DNA of 58,504 bases from Acidobacteriota bacterium (GTDB taxonomy: Bacteria; Acidobacteriota; Thermoanaerobaculia; Multivoradales; JAHEKO01). The stretch is taken from the NCBI GenBank assembly GCA_029862975.1, contig JAOTWP010000008.1:1-58504 (forward strand), read 5' to 3'. Made by a program: the position numbers and the translations under genes. Each line of letters starts with the position of its first letter. The first letter of the stretch is position 1. A model generated the notes under the pieces. The model saw nothing but the letters and a program-made list of their open reading frames with translations, had not been told where the DNA came from and did not search any database. Positions 8,920 to 16,900 of this stretch are shown piece after piece.

Positions 8920-10004
8920 CCGGCGAGGACCAGGAAGGTGACGAGGACGATGGCGGCGGCGAGCGCCAGCAGCAGGATCTTCCACCCGCTCTTCGGGTAG
9001 CGGCCGGCGATCTTTCCGGTGTAACCGTTGGCGACGAGCTGGAAGCTGCGGCCGCGGTAGTCGTACGTCAGCAGCCAGACGGGCACCAGGATGTGCTTGA
9101 AGGTCTCGCCGGAGTAACGCGGATCGATCTCGAGGTTGCGGTGGGTGTCGCCGGGCACCTGCCGCGCGCAGAGCTCGCGCAGCCGCCGCTCCATCGCCTC
9201 CCGGGACTGGCGCGCCGCCTCGATGAGCACGACCCGGTAGTGCTCGACGACGAAGCCGGAGAGATAGGCCGTGTCGTAGGGCACGAGCTCCTGCGTCGGA
9301 AAGGGCTCGACGCGCGCCAGGAGGTCGGGTGCGACGCCGCGGGTGCCGGGGACCGGTTGATCGTCGAAGACGTGCTGCAACCGGCCGGCCGCCGGCCGCC
9401 AGCTGACGTGGCGGACCCGGCGGCTGCGGCGCCGGCCGCCGGAGTCGGTGTACGACTCCGTGGTGTAGTGATAGTGCCCGGACTCGGCCCGCCAGGGGCA
9501 GTCGACGCGCGCGTCGAACGTCCAGTAGGGGATATACGCCCCGTGGACCGTGTCGACGAGCGCCTTCGATCTCAGCCGGCGCGGAGCGAACCAGCGGTCG
9601 GCGAACCAGCGGCGCAGCGAGTCGCGAATCGCGGCCGCCCCGATCTTGAAGGGCAGCAGGCTCTGCGGCCGGATCGGGGCCTTGATCTCCTCGTAGGCGA
9701 CGAGCTCCGGCGAGCCGCAGAACTCGCAGTTCTGGCCGACCCGGCTCGGGTCGAAGACGGACACCGCGTCGCAGCTCCTGCAGCGCACGGTCGTCTTCTC
9801 GGCCTGCCAGCCGCGCAGCTCGTCCGGCATCTCGCGCAGGGTGCGGGCGAGATCGATCTCGCGAACGGCGCCCGAAGCGTCGATCTCGTGGGGCGACTCC
9901 GTGCCGCAGTAGGTGCAGGCGAGCAGCTGCCGGCCGGGGTTCCATTCCGCCTGCGCCCCGCAGGCCGGGCAGGAGTGCTTGACGAGCGCCGCGACCTCGG
10001 CCAT
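8916..10004 (-). CDS. Zinc-ribbon membrane protein (TFIIB-type zinc ribbon), SPFH partner
   Basis: 362 residues. Two CxxC...CxxC zinc ribbons lie at the N-terminus (CPACG...CTYCG and CRSCD...CEFCG, residues 12-100). A central soluble domain has the conserved IPYWTFDARVDCPWRAESG, and one C-terminal membrane helix (WKILLLALAAAIVLVTFLV) follows. Proteins of this architecture are commonly encoded beside SPFH/YdjI-like proteins, as here, where the SPFH gene ends 61 bases upstream. The function is unknown; a membrane-organising or protein quality role is often assumed from the SPFH link. It overlaps the downstream DUF423 gene by four bases. Confidence 0.75.
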   Translation of the reverse strand: MAEVAALVKHSCPACGAQAEWNPGRQLLACTYCGTESPHEIDASGAVREIDLARTLREMPDELRGWQAEKTTVRCRSCDAVSVFDPSRVGQNCEFCGSPELVAYEEIKAPIRPQSLLPFKIGAAAIRDSLRRWFADRWFAPRRLRSKALVDTVHGAYIPYWTFDARVDCPWRAESGHYHYTTESYTDSGGRRRSRRVRHVSWRPAAGRLQHVFDDQPVPGTRGVAPDLLARVEPFPTQELVPYDTAYLSGFVVEHYRVVLIEAARQSREAMERRLRELCARQVPGDTHRNLEIDPRYSGETFKHILVPVWLLTYDYRGRSFQLVANGYTGKIAGRYPKSGWKILLLALAAAIVLVTFLVLAG

Positions 10005-10065
10005 CGGTCAGGGGTCGATGGCGGCGGCGCCGGTGGAGGGAGGACGAGACATCGAGGGTCCCGGG

Positions 10066-11157
10066 TCAGTCGGCCAGGAAGGCCTCCAGGGCCTGGCGCT
10101 TGATGCGGTAGGCGGAGCCGATCTTCTTGGCCGCCAGCTCGCCGCTCTCGATCACGGCGAGGACGTCCTCTTCGCCGACTCCCATGGCCTGGGCCGCCTG
10201 CGCCGGGGTCAGCAGGTCCGCGATCTGGGTCTGGACCTGGGGCGTCACCGGCGGCCGCGGGGTGGCGGGTCCGACGCCCGGAGCCGCGGCCCCGGCGGTG
10301 CCGAGGATGCCGCCCTGCTGCTGCATCATCTGCTGCGCCACGGCGAAGCCCACGGCCAGCTCGGTGGCGGTGCCGCCGGCGCCGCCGCCGCCCTGGGCCA
10401 TGCCCTGGGCCATCTGGAACTTGACGTACTCGTTGAGGTCGCCGACCGCCGCCATGCTGGAGCGCTTGTCGATCGCCTCCTCGACCTCCTTGGGCACCGA
10501 GACGTTCTCGACGACGAAGGTCGCGATCTCGATCCCGTACTTGCCGGTCATCACGGGGTTGATCAGCGGCGAGAGCGCTTCACCCAGCTCGCCGTAGCGC
10601 GTCGCCGCGTCGAGCACCGGCACGTTCGAGCTCGCCAGCGCGTCCGAGAAGACGCTCACGATGCGCGACCGCATGGTGTCCGCGAACTCATCGACGCGGA
10701 AGTTGTGGTCGGATCCGGCGACTTCCTTGAGGAAGAGCCGCGGCTCCACGATCCGGAAGTCGTAGGTCCCGAAGGCGCGGGCACGCACGATTCCGAAGTC
10801 CTCGTCGCGCATCATGATGGGATTGGCTGTGCCCCACTTGTTGCCGGTGAAGAGGCGGGTGTTGAGGAAGTAGACGTCGGCCTTGAACGGCGACTCGAGG
10901 CCGAACTTCCAGGACCTGAGCCGGGTGAGGACGGGGATGTTGTCGGTGACGAGCTCGTGCCTGCCCGGAGGGAAGGTGTCCCCGAACTCGCCGAGATAGA
11001 CGAACTGGGCGACCTGGGACTCCCGGACGATGAGCTGCGCGCCGCGCTTGATCGCCTTGTCGTCGTCCGGAAAGCGGAAGGAGAGGGTGTCTCGCGAGTC
11101 GTCCGTCCACTCGATGATCTCGAGCAGCTCGCCGGTGATGAAGTCGAGAATTCCCAT
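10066..11157 (-). CDS. SPFH-domain protein, YdjI type, with C-terminal helix-turn-helix
   Basis: 363 residues. The N-terminal two thirds form a prohibitin-like SPFH domain (starting MGILDFITGELLEIIEW and containing RVDEFADTMRSRIVSVFSDAL and VENVSVPKEVEEAIDKRSSM). A Gly/Ala/Gln-rich linker (about 240-300) follows. The C-terminal 55 residues are a MerR/excisionase-like fold, LLTPAQAAQAMGVGEEDVLAVI...AYRIKRQALEAFLAD. Family members are oligomeric membrane-associated scaffolds; the C-terminal module is often found in YdjI-like proteins and need not bind DNA. It heads a minus-strand operon with the zinc-ribbon and DUF423 genes. Confidence 0.85.
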   Translation of the reverse strand: MGILDFITGELLEIIEWTDDSRDTLSFRFPDDDKAIKRGAQLIVRESQVAQFVYLGEFGDTFPPGRHELVTDNIPVLTRLRSWKFGLESPFKADVYFLNTRLFTGNKWGTANPIMMRDEDFGIVRARAFGTYDFRIVEPRLFLKEVAGSDHNFRVDEFADTMRSRIVSVFSDALASSNVPVLDAATRYGELGEALSPLINPVMTGKYGIEIATFVVENVSVPKEVEEAIDKRSSMAAVGDLNEYVKFQMAQGMAQGGGGAGGTATELAVGFAVAQQMMQQQGGILGTAGAAAPGVGPATPRPPVTPQVQTQIADLLTPAQAAQAMGVGEEDVLAVIESGELAAKKIGSAYRIKRQALEAFLAD

Positions 11158-11265
11158 GTCGGATCTCCGTTGGATGTTCGTGGCGCCGCGCGGCTCTCCG
11201 CGGCCGGCCGGTCGGTGGCCGCCCGGCCTACGCCGATCCCTGCCGCGCGGTTCGCAGGCGCGGCG

Positions 11266-11742
11266 TCAAGGCGTGAGCTCCGCGGCCCGTTGGAAGTCGT
11301 AGCGGCCGCTGCGGTCGAAGCCGATCTTGCGCCGCCCCAGCGAGCGGTCGAGAAAGAACTTCCCCGTGAGCCGGTAGTCGACGGCGCCGCGATCGATGAT
11401 CTGCCGGATCCGCGTCGCCAGGGCCAGGTTGTTGACGTGGATCTCCACCTCGGCGGTGGCCGAGGCCAGGCGCGGTACTTCGAGCTGGGCGTTCGAGAGC
11501 GCCTTGCCGACCTTCATTCCGTCGAGGTAGAGGTTGTAGACGCCGCCGTCCACGAGGATCGGGTCGTCGTTCTCGTTGGCGATCCGCACAGTGAGGACGC
11601 CGGAGCTCTCGAAGAGCGTCAGGTCCTCGAACCTGACGTCGACGAGCGTGACCTCCGGCGGGCTGAACGTACCGAGAGAAGCGCATCCGGACGCCACGAG
11701 GGCGAGTGCGAAGCACGACAGCGAAGGGCGCAGGGCGAGCAT
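11266..11742 (-). CDS. LEA type 2 (LEA14-like) lipoprotein
   Basis: 158 residues from the ATG that follows GGGAGG; a longer upstream start would add an unlikely N-terminus. A signal peptide ends LALVASGCAS, a usable lipobox, so this is a predicted lipoprotein. The rest is one water-stress/LEA2 beta-sandwich (PPEVTLVDVRFEDLTLFES, LTVRIANENDDPILVDG, NLYLDGMKVGKA, VPRLASATAEVEIHV). The function of bacterial members is not settled; they are envelope proteins with an Ig-like fold. It is transcribed divergently from the CoA-binding gene. Confidence 0.85.
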   Translation of the reverse strand: MLALRPSLSCFALALVASGCASLGTFSPPEVTLVDVRFEDLTLFESSGVLTVRIANENDDPILVDGGVYNLYLDGMKVGKALSNAQLEVPRLASATAEVEIHVNNLALATRIRQIIDRGAVDYRLTGKFFLDRSLGRRKIGFDRSGRYDFQRAAELTP

Positions 11743-11810
11743 CGAGAACCTCCCGGCGGAGTGTATCGTGGGGCGCGGGCGAGCGGGCACCGCGGCCGGG
11801 AGGCGCAGGG

Positions 11811-12239
11811 ATGAGCGACGAGACGGACATCGAAGCGACGGTGCGGCGGATCCTCGCCGCGGCCGAGGTCGTCGCCGTGCTCGGCGCCCACGTCGAGCCG
11901 CGCCGGCCGGCCTTCTACGTGCCGGAGTATCTCTTCACCCGCGGCTACCGGATCCTGCCGGTGAACCCGGCCTTCGCGGGGCGGCGGCAGTGGGGCGAGA
12001 CGTTCGCCGGCCGCTTGAGCGAGCTGCGCGAGCGCGTGGACGTCGTCGACGTCTTCAGGCGCAGCTCCCTGCTGCCGGAGCATCTCGAGGACCTTCTGGC
12101 CATGGACCCGGCGCCGCGCTGGGTCTGGTTCCAGCTCGGCGTGCGCCACGACGGCGTCGCCACGGCGCTGCGGAAAAAGGGCATCGTCGTCGTCCAGGAC
12201 CGCTGCCTGCTGGCGGACCACCGCCGCTTCCGCTCCTGA
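11811..12239 (+). CDS. CoA-binding domain protein (YccU family)
   Basis: 142 residues, one Rossmann-like CoA_binding domain (VVAVLGAHVEPRRPAFYVPEYLFTRGYRILPVNPAF, then VDVVDVFRRSSLLPEHLEDLL and WFQLGVRHDGVATALRKKGIVVVQDRCL). The YccU family typically begins VAVVGAS; here GAS has become GAH, a small variation in the dinucleotide loop. It binds CoA by family knowledge; no enzymatic activity is known. The start was chosen at the ATG of MSDETD because the upstream frame has no conserved content. Confidence 0.85.
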   Translation: MSDETDIEATVRRILAAAEVVAVLGAHVEPRRPAFYVPEYLFTRGYRILPVNPAFAGRRQWGETFAGRLSELRERVDVVDVFRRSSLLPEHLEDLLAMDPAPRWVWFQLGVRHDGVATALRKKGIVVVQDRCLLADHRRFRS

Positions 12240-12344
12240 GCCTCGGCGCGGACGTCACCAAACTAGCGGGCGTTTGGAGTGATATGTTCGCATACGAGGA
12301 GAAGTCGGGCGATAACCTGTAGGGACGGGAATCGGAGTCAGGGA

Positions 12345-13694
12345 ATGCGAGTTCTGGTAGTGGACGACGATCTGTCCATATGCCGCTTGCTCGAGGCTCA
12401 GCTGGCGGCCGAGGGGTTTGCCGTCGCGAGCTGCTGCGAAGGTCGCCAGGCGCTCGAGATGGCTGCCAACACCAACTTTGACGTCGTTCTCCTCGATCTC
12501 GTCATGCCGGGCATGTCGGGCCTCGAGATGCTGCCCGAGCTGCGGGCGATGGCGGTGCCGCCGGAGGTCGTGATGATCACGGGCCAGCCCGACGTCGAGA
12601 CCGCGATCGAGGCGATGAAGCTCGATGCCTACGACTACGTCGTGAAGCCGGTCGACCCGCCGAAGCTCAGACAGGTCGTCCGCAAGGCCGGCGAGCGCCG
12701 CAGGCTGGAGCGCGAGAACCAGGCTCTCCGCCACGTCGTCTCCAAGGTCGACCGAGTGAGCACGATCATCGGCGTCAGCCCGCAGATGCGCCGGGTGCTC
12801 GAAATCGTCGATCGGGTGGCGGCGTCGGCGGCCCCGGTGCTCATCACCGGCGAGACGGGAACCGGCAAGGGCCTCATCGCCAAGACGATCCATCGGCGCA
12901 GTGACCGCGCCGGCATCCCCCTGATGCCGATCAACTGCGCCGGCATTCAAGAGGCTCTGCTCGAAAGCGAGCTCTTCGGGCACGAGAAGGGCGCTTTCAC
13001 CGGCGCTCAGACGGTCAAGCCGGGACTCTTCGAGGTCGTCGATGGCGGGACGGTGTTCTTGGACGAGATCGGCGAGATGAGCGCCACGATGCAGGCGAAG
13101 CTGCTGCAGGTCCTGGACGAAGGGCATCTGCGCCGCGTGGGCGGCACGAAGCTCCGGCAGGTCGATGTGCGGATCCTGGCCGCGACCAACCGCGACCTCA
13201 AGAAGGAGGTCCTGAACGGCAGGTTCCGGCAGGATCTCTTCTACAGGCTCAACGTGGTACGAGTCGAGCTGCCGCCCCTGCGGGAGCGGCGCGACGACAT
13301 CCCCGGACTGATCGATCTCTACCTCAAGCGCTTCGCCCCTCAGAGCGAGCCGCCGAAGAACCTGTCGCCGCGGGCGCTGCAGTACCTGAAGGACCACTCA
13401 TGGCCCGGCAACGTCCGCGAGGTGTCGAACGTCATCGAGGGCGTCGTCCTCATGTCGCGCGGCTCCACGATCCAGCTTGACGACCTCCCGCCGAGCCTCA
13501 GGCCGTCGGCTGACCTCCTGCCCGACGGCGGCGGCGAGGAGTCCGAGCCGCGGCCGCTCGCCGAGATCCAGCGTCTGCACATCCTCCGCACGCTGAGCTG
13601 GACCCAGGGCCAGAAAGCGCGGGCCGCCCGCCTGCTCGGGATCAACGTCAAGACCCTCAACAACAAGATCAAGGCCTATGGCATCGAGTCCTGA
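12345..13694 (+). CDS. Sigma-54-dependent response regulator, NtrC family
   Basis: 449 residues. A receiver domain comes first (VLVVDDDLSICRLLE, phospho-acceptor Asp51 in VVLLDLVMPG, Lys in DYVVKPVD). The AAA+ domain has Walker A GETGTGKG, GHEKGAFTGAQ (the GAFTGA loop that contacts sigma54), Walker B GGTVFLDEIGEM and the R-finger region FRQDLFYRLNV. The Fis-type helix-turn-helix is at the C-terminus (RLLGINVKTLNNKIKAYGI). All hallmarks are intact, so it should activate sigma54 promoters when phosphorylated. No sensor kinase gene is adjacent, so it is an orphan regulator. The ATG follows GGAGTCAGGGA. Confidence 0.93.
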   Translation: MRVLVVDDDLSICRLLEAQLAAEGFAVASCCEGRQALEMAANTNFDVVLLDLVMPGMSGLEMLPELRAMAVPPEVVMITGQPDVETAIEAMKLDAYDYVVKPVDPPKLRQVVRKAGERRRLERENQALRHVVSKVDRVSTIIGVSPQMRRVLEIVDRVAASAAPVLITGETGTGKGLIAKTIHRRSDRAGIPLMPINCAGIQEALLESELFGHEKGAFTGAQTVKPGLFEVVDGGTVFLDEIGEMSATMQAKLLQVLDEGHLRRVGGTKLRQVDVRILAATNRDLKKEVLNGRFRQDLFYRLNVVRVELPPLRERRDDIPGLIDLYLKRFAPQSEPPKNLSPRALQYLKDHSWPGNVREVSNVIEGVVLMSRGSTIQLDDLPPSLRPSADLLPDGGGEESEPRPLAEIQRLHILRTLSWTQGQKARAARLLGINVKTLNNKIKAYGIES

Positions 13695-13957
13695 CGAGGC
13701 GTCGCAGGGCGGCCTCGCGGGGAGACAGAAGCCGGCAAAGATGGGATACTAGCCGCCGCTTTGTGTGACATTCTCCGCGGATCGGGGTCTCACCCGACCT
13801 GTCGCCCGCGCGGTCGCGGATCGAATCCGGGGGGGTTCGGGATAGACTGATGAGGTTCGCCATGCCGAATTCCGATGCTACTGGCCCCGGGTGGGGCCCT
13901 GTTGTGCAGCCCTCCCGAGTCCGCTCCGTCGCCTATCAGCCGTCGAGGTCGATCACC

Positions 13958-16900
13958 ATGAAACGAATCCCGTTTTCTGTCTGTGCAGCGCTGCTCGTCG
14001 CAGCGCTCCTCCTGGCGGCGCCGGCCGGCGCCGACATCTCCGGCACGGTCTTCCGTGACGTCGACGGTGACGGCGTCAATGACGGCGGCATCGAGGCGGG
14101 CGTTGGAGGAATCGGCGTCCAGGCCTTCAATGCGGCCGGCAACACCCCGGTGGCCAGCACCACGACGGCCGCCAATGGCACCTACAACCTCGTCCTGGTC
14201 GCTGGGAGCTACCGCGTGGAGTTCGTCATCCCGGCGGCCCTGAACCACTTCCAGCCCTCGGTCGTCCTCAGCGGCTCCGGCAACACCTCGGTCGTCTTCG
14301 CCGCCAGCCCTGCCACCAACGTCAACTTCGGCGTCATCAACCCCGGCCAGTTCTGCCAGGCCGACCCCGTGGTCGGGGTCAACTGCTACCTCAGCGGCCC
14401 GCAGCCCGGCTTCAACAGCCCGGGTCAAGACGTGCTGGTCTCGTTCCCCTACACCGCGGGCTGCCCCGACGAGAACCAGAACGGCGTCTGCGACGTCGGC
14501 AGCGCCGACGCCCCGGCGCCGACCGAGCTGGCCCTCGGCTCGGAGCTCGGCAGCACCTGGGGGCTGGCCTATCAGCGCTCCACCGATACCCTCTTCGCGG
14601 CGGCCTTCCAGAAGCGCCACAGCGGCTTCCGGACCTACGGCGACACGGGCGTCATCTACCGCGTCGACGACGCCTCGCTGGGCCTCGGCGCCACCATCTC
14701 CCCCTACGTCGACTTCGACGCTCTGGGGATCCCCACGGCGAACGCGGCGCTCTTCCCGCCGTTCGGCGATCCCCACCCGGCGCCCACGGCGACCTGCACC
14801 TCCGCCCTGGGCGTCGCCGATCCCGGCGCCACCAACCGCAATTGCTGGCTCCACGACGCGAGCTCCTACGGCCAGGTGGGCCGCATGTCGTTCGGCGATC
14901 TCGACATCTCCGACGACGAGTCGACCCTGTGGACGGTCAACCTCTTCAACAAGACCCTCTACTCGGTTCCGGTGAAGACGACGCCCGTCACGCTGGGCGA
15001 GATCGGCGCCCACCCCCTGCCGACGCCGGCCTGCAACGGCCAGCGCCAGCCCTTCGCGGTGGGTTTCGAGGACGGCCTCGTCTACGTCGGCCTCGTCTGC
15101 GACGGGTCGACGGGGACGGCGGCGGACCTGCGGGCCTACGTCTATTCCCTCGACCCGGACAACATCCCCGGCGGCTTCACGCAGCGCCTGAACCAGCCGC
15201 TCAACTACGGCCGCGGTTTCACCGTGAACTCCGGTGCCGCCAATATTCCGGCAGCCTGGCTGCCCTGGAACGACACCTTCACCAATCCCCCCTCGGCCCC
15301 CGGCCCGCCTCTCGGCCCGGTCTTCGGCACCGAGGTCGGCTATCCGCAGCCGTGGCTGACCGACATCGAGTTCGACGACGACGACCTCGTGCTCGGAATT
15401 CGTGACCGCTTCGCGGACCAGGCGGGCTTCGACCTCGGCTCTCCGGCCAACACGTCGTCTACCGTGTGGCGGGGTGACGGCGCCGGAGACACTCTGCGCG
15501 CCTGTCCCAGCGGCTCCAACTGGACCTTCGAGTCCAACGCCAGCTGCGGCGGCGTCACGACCGGCGGCGCCGGCAACGGGCAGGGTCCGGGCGGCGGGGA
15601 GTACTACTACGAGGAGCGCCTCACCGAGCCAACCCCACCGCCTCCGACGATCCACGACGAGACCTCCCTGGGCGGCCTTTTCCAGGTCCCGATCAACACC
15701 GAGGTGCTGTCGACGGTCTACGACCCGCTGAACTCCTCCGCCGGGTCGCAGGTCTTCAGCGGCGGCATCCACTGGTGGCGGCGCGCGGACGGCCAGGTCG
15801 ACAACCTCTATCGCGTCTTCCTGCGCACCGACCCCAACACCTTCGGCAAGGCCGGCGGGCTGGGCGACCTCGAGGCGCTGTGCGACCCGGCACCGCTCCA
15901 GATCGGCAACCGGGTGTGGCTCGACGCCGACGTCGACGGCCTCCAGGATCCGGGGGAAGCGGGCTTGAGCGGCCTGACGGTCGCGATCTACAGCAACGCG
16001 GACGGGGTCTGCGACGGGACCGGCGAGGTGCTGCTCGGAAGCGTCGTCACGGCGGCGAACGGCACCTACCTCTTCACCGACGCGAACGTCACCGGCGGGC
16101 TCCAGTACGGCACCAAGTACTGCCTGCGGATCGTCGTCCCGGGCGGCTTCGGCGCGACCGTGCGCGACGCGACTCCGGTCGGCGACGGCCGGGACGACGT
16201 CCGTGACTCGGACGGCGACCCGGCGCCCTTCCCCGGCTCGGTCGTGACGAGCTTCACCACCGGCGGGCCGGGCAACAACCGCCACGTCTACGACTTCGGC
16301 TTCCGCGCCCTCGAGTTCGACTACGGCGATCTGCCGGACCCGCCCTACGCGACGCTGGCGGCGTCGAACGGCCCCAACCACGAGATCACCACTCCGGGCA
16401 ACTGCTACCTCGGCGGCCCGCCGGACTCGGAGCTCGACGGCCAGCCGAACGCGCCGGCCCTCGGTGACGACAACGACTTGAACGGCGACGACGAGGACGG
16501 CGTGCTCTTCCTGACGCCGCTCATCCCGGGGCGGGTCGCCGACATCCAGGTCGCCTCTTCCGGCGCCTGCGTCCTCAACGCCTGGATCGACTTCAACTCC
16601 AACGGCAACTTCGCGGATCCCGGTGAGCTGATCGCCTCCAACCTCGCCCTCGTGGCCGGCAACAACCTGCTCGACAACGTCCCGGTGCCCGCCGGCGCCA
16701 CGGGGGTCATGGCGGCGCGGTTCCGGGTGACCAACCTGGCTGGCCAGGGCGGCGCCAGTCCGACCGGGCCGGCGACGACGGGCGAGGTCGAGGACTACGT
16801 TCTGGCCGCGCTCGGCGACTTCGTGTGGAACGACTCGGTCGTCGGTCAGGGCATCCAGCTCGGCGGCGACACGCCGGTGCCGGGGCTGGTCGTGCACCTG

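Noticed and set aside
13820-13850. A T-arm-like string (GGATCGAATCC) suggesting a tRNA
   Set aside because: No matching acceptor, D or anticodon arms can be placed around it, and no CCA end is seen.
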